DNA from: Bacillus ectoiniformans
Lineage (GTDB): Bacteria > Bacillota > Bacilli > Bacillales > Domibacillaceae
NCBI RefSeq assembly: GCF_016908875.1
Contig: NZ_JAFBES010000021.1
Span: forward strand, 1 to 39,661
Length of the DNA: 39,661 nt
Reading direction: 5' to 3'
Shown here piece after piece: positions 18,534-27,420 of this stretch. A model generated the notes under the pieces. It was not told where the DNA came from. It saw nothing but the letters and a program-made list of their open reading frames with translations, and ran no database searches. The stretch's first letter is position 1. Each line of letters begins with the position of its first letter. The position numbers and the translations under genes were made by a program.

Positions 18534-19046
18534 TTACTTGCTTAACGCCCGCTTTTGCTGTTTTTTTGTGTTTTCCCGAGCTAGTTCATAAGCATAGGAA
18601 ATGGAATAACCGATAAACAGTCCATACAAAATAAACAAGGACAGAGTCGTTACAAGTGTGTCGGTTTCCATCTTCCTCCAATGAGGCAGCCTCGGCAAAA
18701 GGGGATTAAAGGCCAAAAACAGCAGAATCCATAAGACAAAACCAAATAAAATTCCTGCCCACATAGACTTCCTTTTTCTGAACAAAGCATAGTATAATAA
18801 AGCTATCCCTAGGGAAATAATTGCGTATGCAGCTAGGGCAGCCACTATTCTCAACCAGCCTTTTTCAAGCATTGGCTGCTGGAGCGGCTTTAAAATTTGA
18901 TTAGGGTTAAGCTCGATAAAATGAAAGAACCAAGCGAACTCAGCAAACCCTGCAAAAAACAGCCCTCCATATAATCCAATCATGGCCACACTCTTCGTTG
19001 AAAAATCAGAATCTTTAGAATTATTTTTACTTTGTTTCTCGTCCAT
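18534..19046 (-). CDS. yqhR: YqhR family membrane protein, 170 aa
   Basis: Four predicted membrane segments: SVAMIGLYGGLFFAGFAEFAW, IVAALAAYAIISLGIALLYYA, GILFGFVLWILLFLAFN and TLSLFILYGLFIGYSISYA. The ends are basic and soluble. Matches the YqhR family by position and layout; function is unknown. GGAGG precedes the ATG. Confidence 0.85.
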   Translation of the reverse strand: MDEKQSKNNSKDSDFSTKSVAMIGLYGGLFFAGFAEFAWFFHFIELNPNQILKPLQQPMLEKGWLRIVAALAAYAIISLGIALLYYALFRKRKSMWAGILFGFVLWILLFLAFNPLLPRLPHWRKMETDTLVTTLSLFILYGLFIGYSISYAYELARENTKKQQKRALSK

Positions 19047-19095
19047 CCGCTATACCTCCGCCTGCTTGTCATAAAGTTTACTCACTGAGCTATTC

Positions 19096-19122
19096 AGCTT
19101 TTATTTTCTCTTAATAAAAGCT
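19096..19122. repeat. 10-bp perfect inverted repeat between yqhR and yqhQ
   Basis: AGCTTTTATT and AATAAAAGCT with a 7-base loop lie between divergent genes. A shorter hairpin, AAAAGC / GCTTTT with a GAAG loop, lies at about 19161-19178. They could be an operator or attenuator; I cannot tell which. Confidence 0.4.
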
Positions 19123-19256
19123 AAAATATGTATATCTAAAGAATTAGCTTTCTTTTGATTGAAAAGCGAAGGCTTTTTTCTCACAGATAATTGCTATTTC
19201 CTCTTCGAAAACAGCAATCATGTGAAAGATTAGAGCATTATGAAAGAGGGGATCTC

Positions 19257-20201
19257 ATGAGTGATCAAAAGCCTGTATATGGCGGACAAGCAGTAGTTGA
19301 AGGCGTGATGTTCGGCGGCAAGCACCATACCGTTACAGCCGTTCGCCGAAAAGACGAATCAATCGAATATTTTCATCTTCCGCGGCAGCCGAAACCCGCA
19401 CTTCAAACCATTAAAAAGATTCCATTTCTGCGGGGCATTGTCGCGATTCTTGACGCCGCCGCTAATGGTTCCAAACATTTAAACTTTTCTCAAGAAAGAT
19501 ATGATCTGGACCCAAATGAGGAAGGGGAAGCAGAAGAAGCCAGCGAGCCGTCTAAACTTACATTAGTTCTTGGAGTAGCGGCAGTGGGGATTTTGTCCTT
19601 TTTATTTGGCAAATTTATTTTTACACTTGTGCCTGTCTTTTTGGCAGAACTGACTCGTCCAGTGTTTTCAAGTGATTTTGCTCAAATCTTAATGGAGGGC
19701 GTTTTCAAGCTCATTCTGTTACTAACGTACATTTATCTCATTGCTTTAACTCCTTTGATCAAAAGGGTGTTTCAATATCATGGCGCTGAGCATAAAGTAA
19801 TTAATGCATATGAAAATGGCCGGTCACTAACAGTCGAACATGTGCAAGCAGAGTCTCGTCTCCATTACCGCTGCGGTTCCAGTTTTATTTTGTTTACTGT
19901 TGTAGTTGGGGTGTTTGTCTATATGCTCGTCCCTACTGAACCGCTCTATGTTCGAGTGCTTAACCGTGTGGCATTAATTCCAGTTGTGCTAGGCATTTCT
20001 TTTGAAGTGCTGCAACTGACTAATAAATTCCGTCACGTGCCCGTCCTGAAATTTCTTGGGTATCCTGGATTGTGGCTTCAGCTGCTGACAACGAAAGAGC
20101 CTTCTAACGATCAAGTGGAAGTGGCGATTGCTTCGTTTGAAAAGCTCTTAAAGTTAGAAAAAAACGCGGAAAAAGGATTAAACACCGAGGAAATTGTCTA
20201 A
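19257..20201 (+). CDS. yqhQ: DUF1385 membrane protein YqhQ, 314 aa
   Basis: Starts MSDQKPVYGGQAVVEGVMFG, the DUF1385 signature. Then FHLPRQPKP and LQTIKKIPFLRGIVAILDA. At least three membrane segments follow: LGVAAVGILSFLFGKFIF, LILLLTYIYLIALTPL and FILFTVVVGVFVYMLV. A conserved QYHGAEHKVINAYENG follows the second segment. The ATG at 19257 lies behind AGAGGGG and is chosen over an upstream in-frame start at 19191. Function unknown; from a family found next to efp and aroQ in many Firmicutes. Confidence 0.88.
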   Translation: MSDQKPVYGGQAVVEGVMFGGKHHTVTAVRRKDESIEYFHLPRQPKPALQTIKKIPFLRGIVAILDAAANGSKHLNFSQERYDLDPNEEGEAEEASEPSKLTLVLGVAAVGILSFLFGKFIFTLVPVFLAELTRPVFSSDFAQILMEGVFKLILLLTYIYLIALTPLIKRVFQYHGAEHKVINAYENGRSLTVEHVQAESRLHYRCGSSFILFTVVVGVFVYMLVPTEPLYVRVLNRVALIPVVLGISFEVLQLTNKFRHVPVLKFLGYPGLWLQLLTTKEPSNDQVEVAIASFEKLLKLEKNAEKGLNTEEIV

Positions 20202-20247
20202 TATGTAAGTAATAGCTATATTTATGCTGATTAGGAGGTGGCTTTTT

Positions 20248-20598
20248 TTGAACACGCGCTCAGTCATTGCCTTTACATTTATTGGACTCGCCGTCATTGG
20301 CCTTGTGTCAATGTTACTAAATTCACCGGGAGCTTTGTTTAAGCAGATTGCATTCATGGTCATTGGTGCAGCCGTTCTCTTTTTCATTTTCAGGCTTGTT
20401 ATGAGAAAGAGAATCGGCGCAAGCCCAGAAGACCGTGCTTTTGCTAAAGCGGCAAAGCAATCAAAAAAACGATACAACACTCAGCAATCTGTCTCCAAAA
20501 AACCTGCATCTGTCTTTTCCAAAAAGAAACAAACCCGAAAAAAAACACCCAAACATTTAAAGGTGATTGAAGGAAAAAAGGGAAAGAAATTATCCTGA
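20248..20598 (+). CDS. yqhP: Small membrane protein YqhP, 116 aa
   Basis: TTG start at 20248, nine bases behind AGGAGGTGG; the upstream ATG at 20224 has no ribosome site and would translate through this site. Two membrane segments (VIAFTFIGLAVIGLVSML and QIAFMVIGAAVLFFIFRLV) are followed by a strongly Lys-rich tail. Matches the YqhP position; function unknown. Confidence 0.8.
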   Translation: MNTRSVIAFTFIGLAVIGLVSMLLNSPGALFKQIAFMVIGAAVLFFIFRLVMRKRIGASPEDRAFAKAAKQSKKRYNTQQSVSKKPASVFSKKKQTRKKTPKHLKVIEGKKGKKLS

Positions 20599-20603
20599 CA
20601 TCC

Positions 20604-21479
20604 TTAATACGACCACCGTTTTAAAAATGCTTCCGCGTACTCACGTCCCATATTGATCAGGGCGTGTTTTTTTTCGTCATTTATATTGAAATCTGTCGTA
20701 CTCGTACCTGTAACCGGCATAAATATAATATTTTTTGCATGTCTTTTTGAAATATACCGCGCATCGTGAGCATCCTTCATCGTTTGGATCAGCGCTCCAA
20801 ATAAATCTGTCGCTGTCTTCACACAATGTTTAGGGATGGTTGGGGCCTGCGGACTTAATTTCACTCCTAGGATCGGCCGCTTCTTTTTCGCTTCTTCATC
20901 AAATAGCCAAATGGGAAAGTTACTTAGAATTCCCCCGTCCACAATTAATGAAAGGCCATGTGGAGATTTCAATTTTACCGGCTGAAAAAAATAAGGCAGT
21001 GTACAGCTCATTCGAACCGCCCTGGCGACAGAAAAAGCCTCTGGATTTATTTCGTAATAAGGCAAGTCATCAGGGATTGTCAAAATTCTTGCTTTGGAGA
21101 TGTCGGAAGTCACGATCTTTAATTTACCCGCGGGCAAATCGCCAAATGTTCGTATGCCTTTTTCGAGCAGCAGGTTCTCGATCCACTGTTCAAGCTTGAG
21201 TCCTTTATACATCCCTAATTTATGATACACTCTTAGCCACTTGAATAATGGAAAGTCAAACGGCATCGAATCCAGCAAGCTGCTTATCTCTGTCCTCATA
21301 ACGATTTCCTTGAGCTCTTTGCTTGTATAGCCGGCTGCGACCAGCGCAGCGATTAAAGCTCCGGCGCTTGTTCCGGCAATCCTGACAAAAGATAAATTCC
21401 GCTGTTCAATCGCTTCATACGCCCCAACCAGCGCTAACCCTTTAATGCCCCCTCCAGAAAATACACCATCAATGTTCAT
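20604..21479 (-). CDS. yqhO: Patatin-like phospholipase family protein YqhO, 291 aa
   Basis: Patatin/RssA-type hydrolase. The oxyanion motif GGGIKGLALVGAYEA begins near residue 9; the nucleophile elbow GTSAG at 36-40 carries Ser38; the DGG that supplies the catalytic Asp is near 177-179 (SLIVDGGILSNFP). The length is normal. The ATG follows GGGGAGA. It converges on yqhP with only five bases between the stops. Substrate unknown. Confidence 0.87.
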   Translation of the reverse strand: MNIDGVFSGGGIKGLALVGAYEAIEQRNLSFVRIAGTSAGALIAALVAAGYTSKELKEIVMRTEISSLLDSMPFDFPLFKWLRVYHKLGMYKGLKLEQWIENLLLEKGIRTFGDLPAGKLKIVTSDISKARILTIPDDLPYYEINPEAFSVARAVRMSCTLPYFFQPVKLKSPHGLSLIVDGGILSNFPIWLFDEEAKKKRPILGVKLSPQAPTIPKHCVKTATDLFGALIQTMKDAHDARYISKRHAKNIIFMPVTGTSTTDFNINDEKKHALINMGREYAEAFLKRWSY

Positions 21480-21545
21480 CGTCTTCTCCCCTTACCTAAG
21501 GACACTGTCCTTAATATATAAGCGGAGAAAACTCGTCCTAGAATC

Positions 21546-21588
21546 AAAAAAAGATGCCAGTTCCATGAGGAGTTGGCATCTCTTTTTT
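21546..21588 (-). terminator. Terminator of nrdJ
   Basis: The stem AGATGCCA / TGGCATCT has a 14-base loop and A/T runs on both sides. It starts 16 bases below the nrdJ stop. Confidence 0.85.
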
Positions 21589-21603
21589 CGCTGCTTCAAT
21601 TAT

Positions 21604-24165
21604 TTACAGGCCGCATTTTAACTGCGCGCCGCAGTTCGTGCATGTATTGCATCCGCCTAGTTCTTCCACGGTTCCTTTGCGGCAAACGGGACATGTGTTG
21701 CCGACTTCGCTGCCGATCTTTACATTGGTTGAACGGACGTCTTGAATTGTGTCTACAAGAACGACATGATGTTCATGTTCTTTCTTTCGTTCAGGTTCAT
21801 AGCTTGAAAGATCATTTTCTTCCGCTTTCAGCGTTAACACTTGGGAGTCGCGGCTTCCATCCACATACACGGTTCCGCCTTTCGCTCCGCCTTTGTACAA
21901 ACGCTCATAGACGCTTTCCACCTGTTCTACGCTATAGCCTTTAGGTGCATTAACTGTTTTAGAAATTGAACTGTCAATCCAGCGCTGGATAACACACTGC
22001 ACATCTGCATGCGCTTCTGGAGAAAGACTCATCGCTGTCACAAACCACTCAGGAAGAGTCTCGCTGTCTGCTTCAGGATGACGCTCTAAATAATCTTTCA
22101 CAATATCCGCTTTTACTTCAATAAATTTGCCAAGACGGCCGCTTCGGTAATACGTGAACGAGAAGTATGGCTCAAGACCTGTTGATACTCCAACCATCGT
22201 TCCTGTAGAACCTGTCGGGGCAACCGTCAGTAAGTGCGAGTTGCGGATTCCGTTTTCTAGAATCGACTCTCTCACATCTTCAGGCATTTTCTTCATGTAG
22301 CCTGTATCAATGAAGGCTTGTCTTAAGCGGTTTGTTTCATCAGTCGTTTCCCCTTCTAGGAACGGGAAGCCGCCTTTTTCTTTCGCCAGTTCAACGGATT
22401 CTTTATACGCTGTCACAGCGATTGTTTCGAATACCTGATCGACAAGCTTATTGCCTTCTTCTGATCCGTACTCTTTCTCGCAGTAGATTAATAGATCCGC
22501 AAGTCCCATCACACCAAGACCGACACGGCGTTCACCTAATGCTTGCTTTTTATTCTCTTCTAAGAAGTAAGGCGTTGCATCAATGACGTTGTCCTGCATG
22601 CGTACACCCACTTCTACGGTGCGTTTCAGCTTATCAAAATCAACCGTTTTCGTTTCTTTATCCGCCATCTCCGCCAAGTTGACAGCCGCTAAGTTACATA
22701 CAGAGAACGGAGCCAATGGCTGCTCGCCGCATGGGTTTGTCGCTACTACTTGCTGGCCGTATGCTTTCGCGTTCGTCATGTCGTTGGCGTTATCAATAAA
22801 GAAAATACCAGGTTCCGCGGAATATGTAGAACAAATGTTAATTAAGTTCCACAGTTCACGCGCTTTAATGGTACGGTACGTGCGAACTTTATAGCCTTGT
22901 TTTTCCCACTCTCTTACATCGCCGACTTTATGCCAGTTTTCATTGTAATGCTTCATTTCCTCTGGCGTATACGTTTCAACGGCGGGGAAACGAAGGTCAT
23001 AATCTGCATCCTTCTCTACCGCATCCATAAAGTCTTTCGTCAGACAGACGGAAATGTTTGCGCCTGTTAAGAATTCAGGGTGGTGCACAGAATACGTGCC
23101 GCCCGTTTGCAGCTTTTGTTCCGCATCCTCAATAATTTCAGCAGAGAACCCGCCATAACCAGGAATGTGTTTATAGTTAATGACACCTTGATACATATCC
23201 TTTTCGCTTTCACTCAGCGGTTTGAAGTTCAGCTTGTCCTGTGCCGCTTTCTTGATTTGCGGGTCGTTTGTATTTTCAATCAAAAAGCGCAAAATGCGCG
23301 GATTTTGCATTTTAGAAATAATAAATTCAATAATATCCGGGTGCCAATCGGAGAGCATAATCATTTGTGCTCCACGTCTTGATCCGCCCTGCTCTACTAA
23401 ATGAGTCAGCTTCGCAATGTCATCCAGCCAGGAAACCGAACCAGAGGACTTGCCATTTACTCCTTTAGCCAGCGTGTTGCGAGGACGCAATGTCGATCCG
23501 TTCGTGCCGACTCCGCCGCCGCGGCTCATAATTTCCATTACTTGTTTTCTGTGTTCGGAAATGCCTTCACGGGAATCTTGGACAAATGGCATTACGTAAC
23601 AATTAAAGTAAGTGACATCTGTCTCTGCCCCTGCACCGTAAAGTACTCGGCCGGCAGGAATGAAGTTTAGATTAACAAGTTCCTGATAGAATTTCTCAAA
23701 CCATTCCTTTTGCTTTTCTTCCGTTTTTTCAACAGAAGACAAGCCTCTAGCATTTCTCATAGCAATTTGCTCATAAAATACTTCAAGCGGCTTTTCAATT
23801 ACATCTAGAGACCGTACGACAATGCCTGTTTCCTGCTCTTTGGAGTCGTCAATCGCACTTCTGTATTCTTCCTCAATTAAGACAGATGCCTTTTTCTCCT
23901 GCCAGTCGATGTCCACAATATAACCGACGCCTCTAGCTGGAAACTTTGGATCTTCTTTAATCGTTAAAACGACAAAATCACCCTTCGTTAAAGTGATCTT
24001 TTCTGTATCTTTAAATGAATAGCGGTCAATCATCACAAGTCGAGATACACCCTTATGTGTAAGCTTCATATCGGGCGTAACAGGGAACACCTGAGGAAAT
24101 ACGCTAATATCTTTGTTCAGCCTGTCGAAATTGATAGACATATTCTTTTCGGACGCAACAGACAT
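21604..24165 (-). CDS. nrdJ: B12-dependent class II ribonucleotide reductase, 853 aa
   Basis: Reduces ribonucleotides with adenosylcobalamin as radical source and needs no oxygen or diiron partner. The NPCGEQPL motif is at 477-484, with Cys479 the likely thiyl site. SRGGGVGTNGSTLRPRN, SVSWLDDIAKLTHLVEQGG and GVMGLADLL are visible, and TVAPTGSTGTMVGVSTGLEP in the barrel. The C-terminal zinc ribbon CPVCRKGTVEELGGCNTC (about 826-843) and CTNCGAQLKCGL end the protein. The ATG follows AAAAGGAG. Two NrdR boxes lie upstream. It stands between yqhO and lipM, where mntR lies in B. subtilis. No B12 riboswitch is seen upstream. Confidence 0.95.
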   Translation of the reverse strand: MSVASEKNMSINFDRLNKDISVFPQVFPVTPDMKLTHKGVSRLVMIDRYSFKDTEKITLTKGDFVVLTIKEDPKFPARGVGYIVDIDWQEKKASVLIEEEYRSAIDDSKEQETGIVVRSLDVIEKPLEVFYEQIAMRNARGLSSVEKTEEKQKEWFEKFYQELVNLNFIPAGRVLYGAGAETDVTYFNCYVMPFVQDSREGISEHRKQVMEIMSRGGGVGTNGSTLRPRNTLAKGVNGKSSGSVSWLDDIAKLTHLVEQGGSRRGAQMIMLSDWHPDIIEFIISKMQNPRILRFLIENTNDPQIKKAAQDKLNFKPLSESEKDMYQGVINYKHIPGYGGFSAEIIEDAEQKLQTGGTYSVHHPEFLTGANISVCLTKDFMDAVEKDADYDLRFPAVETYTPEEMKHYNENWHKVGDVREWEKQGYKVRTYRTIKARELWNLINICSTYSAEPGIFFIDNANDMTNAKAYGQQVVATNPCGEQPLAPFSVCNLAAVNLAEMADKETKTVDFDKLKRTVEVGVRMQDNVIDATPYFLEENKKQALGERRVGLGVMGLADLLIYCEKEYGSEEGNKLVDQVFETIAVTAYKESVELAKEKGGFPFLEGETTDETNRLRQAFIDTGYMKKMPEDVRESILENGIRNSHLLTVAPTGSTGTMVGVSTGLEPYFSFTYYRSGRLGKFIEVKADIVKDYLERHPEADSETLPEWFVTAMSLSPEAHADVQCVIQRWIDSSISKTVNAPKGYSVEQVESVYERLYKGGAKGGTVYVDGSRDSQVLTLKAEENDLSSYEPERKKEHEHHVVLVDTIQDVRSTNVKIGSEVGNTCPVCRKGTVEELGGCNTCTNCGAQLKCGL

Positions 24166-24224
24166 TTTGACAACTCCTTTTCATTAACTTCACTTTTGTT
24201 GTTTGCAGTTTCATATACCCACAT

Positions 24225-24253
24225 ATTATCATATAAAAACGAAAAAAACACAA
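24225..24253 (-). promoter_or_regulatory. Probable nrdJ promoter
   Basis: On the minus strand the -35 TTGTGT (24253-24248), 17 bases, -10 GATAAT (24230-24225). The -35 lies inside the proximal NrdR box, so a bound repressor would block it. Confidence 0.55.
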
Positions 24254-24263
24254 TATATTGTGT
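24248..24263. promoter_or_regulatory. NrdR box 1 (proximal)
   Basis: ACACAATATATTGTGT, a perfect 16-bp palindrome and a close match to the NrdR box pattern (acaCwAtATaTwGtgt). It overlaps the -35 of the nrdJ promoter. Confidence 0.85.
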
Positions 24264-24280
24264 TTTTTCTTTCTTTACCC

Positions 24281-24296
24281 TCACTATATATTGAGT
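24281..24296. promoter_or_regulatory. NrdR box 2 (distal)
   Basis: TCACTATATATTGAGT, an imperfect second box. It lies 33 bp centre to centre from box 1, about three helical turns, as is usual for paired NrdR boxes. Confidence 0.75.
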
Positions 24297-24440
24297 TAAT
24301 CTCGCTTTTTTGTCAAATTGAAAAACAGGTGAAAGAATGGGAAAACGGAAGATTTCTTCAGAAAAACAACCAATTTCCGGGAAAATAGATGATTTTTCGA
24401 GGTTGCGGATGAGTAGAAACCTATGTTCGCTTTTGCTCAA

Positions 24441-25277
24441 TTACCGCTTATAGTTCCATTCATCCGTTTCATAGCGTTCTCTCATCAGTTTTTCAACATA
24501 CGCATTCTGTTCATCTGAGAGGCTGAGCGGTTCAAGTTCAATATTCAGACCGTCTTCAAACCCTTTTTTAAAGGCAGTTCTCGCCATATCAAGGGTGATA
24601 GGAACAGGGCTGATCTCATTCATCGCTACCGCTTTACTTTTAAATGCTTTTTGCATCCGTTCTTTCACTCGTTCATTGGAATACTTAAACAAGCTGAATA
24701 ATTTATCTTCATCCAAATCGAGCAGAATGGAACCGTGCTGTAAGATGACTCCCTTTTGCCTCGTTTGTGCGCTTCCTGCCACTTTACGCCCTTCTACAAC
24801 CAGTTCATACCAGCTTGGTGCATCGAAGCAGACAGACGACCTCGGATTTTTCAAACTGCTTTTCTCTTCTTCCGTTCTTGGTATAGCAAAGTAGGCTTCG
24901 AGTCCTAAGTGATGAAAACCTTTGAGAATCCCTTCAGAAATCACTCGGTACGCCTCAGTGACGCTCGCTGGCATTTCCGGATGATCCTCTGAAACGATCA
25001 CACTATATGTAAGCTCATGCTCGTGCAGCACGCCTCTGCCTCCAGTCGGACGGCGCACAAAGCCCAATTTGTGATGCTTCACTGCTTCAAAATCAATTTC
25101 TTTTTCTGCTTTTTGAAAATAGCCGATCGATAAAGCAGCCGGCTCCCATCCGTAAAATCGGATGACCGGAGGGATTAATCCCTTGCTATGCCATTCCAGC
25201 AACGCTTCATCCATTGCCATATTATAGGCCGGAGAACACTTGCCGGAATCAATAAACTTCCACACTTCTTTCGCCAT
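24441..25277 (-). CDS. lipM: Octanoyltransferase LipM, 278 aa
   Basis: Moves octanoyl from octanoyl-ACP to GcvH for lipoate synthesis. BPL/LPL-type fold: [14 protein letters not shown] (20-33), [13 protein letters not shown] (73-85), [12 protein letters not shown] with Cys150, which agrees with the LipM active cysteine position, and [14 protein letters not shown] (163-176). Length 278 is normal. It lies between nrdJ and the divergent yqhL; the glycine cleavage genes that need lipoylated H protein follow nearby. Confidence 0.94.
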   Translation of the reverse strand: MAKEVWKFIDSGKCSPAYNMAMDEALLEWHSKGLIPPVIRFYGWEPAALSIGYFQKAEKEIDFEAVKHHKLGFVRRPTGGRGVLHEHELTYSVIVSEDHPEMPASVTEAYRVISEGILKGFHHLGLEAYFAIPRTEEEKSSLKNPRSSVCFDAPSWYELVVEGRKVAGSAQTRQKGVILQHGSILLDLDEDKLFSLFKYSNERVKERMQKAFKSKAVAMNEISPVPITLDMARTAFKKGFEDGLNIELEPLSLSDEQNAYVEKLMRERYETDEWNYKR

Positions 25278-25467
25278 ATGAACGCCTTCTTTATAAATAA
25301 TTTACCTCATACAGTCTAACAAATGGCCGCGAAAAAACAAAGCAATAATCCTCTCAAAATAACAATCATCTTAAATGTTTTTTTCTCCCCAATGACTTGG
25401 CTGCATTTAGAAAAAAGCAAGTGAAAATTATTCGCACAGAAGAATTTCTTTTTCTCTTTAATTTATT

Positions 25468-25496
25468 TTGATTCTTCATAAAACCACCGCTATAAT
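25468..25496 (+). promoter_or_regulatory. SigA promoter of yqhL
   Basis: TTGATT (25468-25473), a 17-base spacer and TATAAT (25491-25496). The start codon follows 38 bases below. Confidence 0.75.
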
Positions 25497-25533
25497 AGAT
25501 AATAGTGCATTGAAACGAGGAGGGATTTATACA

Positions 25534-25908
25534 TTGTTGTACACAATTGCGTTCATCTTAGGCGCCATCATTCTTTATTCCATCTATGTGTATTTTTCTC
25601 AAAAGAAAGCCGTAAAGCCGCTTTCTCAAGAAGAATTCATTAAAGGCTACCGTAAAGCACAATTAATCGATGTTCGTGAACCAAACGAATTTGAAGGCGG
25701 ACATATTTTAGGTGCCCGCAACATCCCGCTTACACAGCTGAAGAACCGTTCAAAAGAAATCCGACAAGATAAGCCTGTTTATCTGTATTGCCAAAGCGGC
25801 ATGAGAAGCGGACGAGCTGCCCAAACTCTTTATAAAAAAGGGTACCGAGACATTTACCATCTCGAAGGCGGATTTAAAAAATGGACAGGAAAAGTAAAAT
25901 CCAAATAA
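25534..25908 (+). CDS. yqhL: Membrane-anchored rhodanese-like protein YqhL, 124 aa
   Basis: One N-terminal membrane segment (YTIAFILGAIILYSIYVYF) is followed by a rhodanese domain: EFIKGYRKAQLIDVREPNEF, GHILGARNIPL and the active-site loop YCQSGMRSGRAAQ with the persulfide Cys. TTG at 25534, nine bases behind GGAGGG, is chosen as start; the upstream reading frame overlaps the promoter. The length is near that of B. subtilis YqhL. The natural sulfur donor is unknown. Confidence 0.88.
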   Translation: MLYTIAFILGAIILYSIYVYFSQKKAVKPLSQEEFIKGYRKAQLIDVREPNEFEGGHILGARNIPLTQLKNRSKEIRQDKPVYLYCQSGMRSGRAAQTLYKKGYRDIYHLEGGFKKWTGKVKSK

Positions 25909-25946
25909 AAATGCAGCCCCTCAATGAATGAGGGCTGCATTTTTAT
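25907..25946. terminator. Shared terminator of yqhL and gcvPB
   Basis: ATGCAGCCC with CTCA pairs with TGAGGGCTGCAT (one bulged C). A and T runs on both sides. It lies between converging genes and starts in the last base of the yqhL stop. Confidence 0.88.
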
Positions 25947-25947
25947 T

Positions 25948-27420
25948 TTATACATTTTGAAGTTCTTTTTCATAACGCAAAACTGGTTTTCTAGCAGCCA
26001 GCGTTTCGTCGAGCCGTCCGACAACCGTCGTATGAGGGGCTTCCTGAACAATTTCTGGATTCTCTTCTGCTTCTTTGGCAATTTGAATCATCGCATCAAT
26101 AAACGAATCCAGCGTTTCCTTTGATTCCGTTTCAGTAGGTTCGATCATGATGCATTCTTCCACATTCAGCGGGAAGTAGATCGTTGGCGGGTGATAGCCA
26201 AAGTCTAACAGGCGCTTCGCAATATCGAGCGTACGCACACCAAGCTTTTTCTGGCGCTTTCCGCTTAACACAAACTCGTGTTTACAATGACGGTCAAACG
26301 GCAGATCGTAGAATGGCGCTAATCGGCGCATCATATAGTTGGCGTTTAATACCGCATATTCTGTCACTGCTTTTAAACCGTCTGGACCCATTGTGCGGAT
26401 GTACGTATAAGCGCGTACATTGATTCCGAAGTTTCCATAGAATGGTTTTACTCGGCCGATGGATTTCGGACGATTATAATCAAAGCCATAGCCTTCCCCT
26501 TTTTTCACAAGCACCGGCTTTGGAAGGTAAGGAATCAAATCCGATTTTACTCCAACAGGACCTGAACCTGGCCCGCCTCCGCCATGAGGACCGGTAAATG
26601 TTTTATGAAGGTTTAAATGAACGACATCAAAGCCCATGTCACCAGGACGCGCTTTTGACAATACCGCATTTAAATTCGCTCCGTCATAATAAAGTTTTCC
26701 GCCCACTCCATGAATGATCTCGGCCATTTCTAAAATATTCTCCTCAAAAAGACCAAGTGTATTTGGGTTCGTCAGCATGAGTGCTGCTGTGTTCTCATCC
26801 ACTACCCGTTTTAAATCTTCTAAATCTACTAGGCCGTCAGCCCCGGATTTTACCGTCACTGTTTCGAAGCCTGCAACAGTAGCTGAAGCAGGATTTGTTC
26901 CATGGGCGGAATCAGGCACAATCACCTTCGTCCGGTGGAAATCGCCATTCGCTTCGTGGAAAGCCCGGATCATCATTAATCCCGTCCACTCACCATGAGC
27001 ACCCGCTGCCGGCTGCAGTGTCACTTCATCCATTCCAGTAATCTCGACTAAATGCTCTTGGAGATCGTAAAGTAATGCTAGCGCTCCCTGAACCGTCTCT
27101 TCCTGCTGCAGCGGATGGATATGAGCAAAGCCATCAAACCTTGCTACATCTTCATTGATTTTAGGATTATATTTCATTGTACAAGAACCTAGCGGATAAA
27201 AGCCTGAATCGACCCCGTGGTTGCGTTTGGACAAGGCTGTATAATGACGCATAATATCAAGTTCAGATACCTCTGGAAGTTCCGGTTCTTCTTCTCTCAA
27301 AAATTCATTCGGCAGTAATTCTGACAACTCTACTTCCGGAATATCTAGCTCAGGGAGACTGTAGCCGATCCGCCCCGGCTGAGACATTTCAAAAATTAGC
27401 GACTGATCATTCTTATTCAT
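25948..27420 (-). CDS. gcvPB: Glycine dehydrogenase (decarboxylating) subunit 2, 490 aa
   Basis: PLP-bearing subunit of the P protein, which decarboxylates glycine and loads the aminomethyl group on lipoyl-H protein. PLP site [20 protein letters not shown] holds the Schiff-base Lys. [21 protein letters not shown] and [13 protein letters not shown] are family blocks. The ATG at 27420 (MNKNDQSL) is chosen: GGGGG lies six bases before it, and the frame's upstream start at 27453 is inside gcvPA. It overlaps gcvPA by eight bases. Confidence 0.96.
   Translation of the reverse strand: MNKNDQSLIFEMSQPGRIGYSLPELDIPEVELSELLPNEFLREEEPELPEVSELDIMRHYTALSKRNHGVDSGFYPLGSCTMKYNPKINEDVARFDGFAHIHPLQQEETVQGALALLYDLQEHLVEITGMDEVTLQPAAGAHGEWTGLMMIRAFHEANGDFHRTKVIVPDSAHGTNPASATVAGFETVTVKSGADGLVDLEDLKRVVDENTAALMLTNPNTLGLFEENILEMAEIIHGVGGKLYYDGANLNAVLSKARPGDMGFDVVHLNLHKTFTGPHGGGGPGSGPVGVKSDLIPYLPKPVLVKKGEGYGFDYNRPKSIGRVKPFYGNFGINVRAYTYIRTMGPDGLKAVTEYAVLNANYMMRRLAPFYDLPFDRHCKHEFVLSGKRQKKLGVRTLDIAKRLLDFGYHPPTIYFPLNVEECIMIEPTETESKETLDSFIDAMIQIAKEAEENPEIVQEAPHTTVVGRLDETLAARKPVLRYEKELQNV

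Noticed and set aside
24117-24440. A 107-aa minus-strand frame between lipM and nrdJ
   Set aside because: It spans the NrdR boxes, the nrdJ promoter and the nrdJ start, has low-complexity Lys/Phe-rich sequence and no ribosome site.
24166-24440. A cobalamin riboswitch above nrdJ
   Set aside because: No B12-box or related core is seen. The region is AT-rich with two NrdR boxes only.
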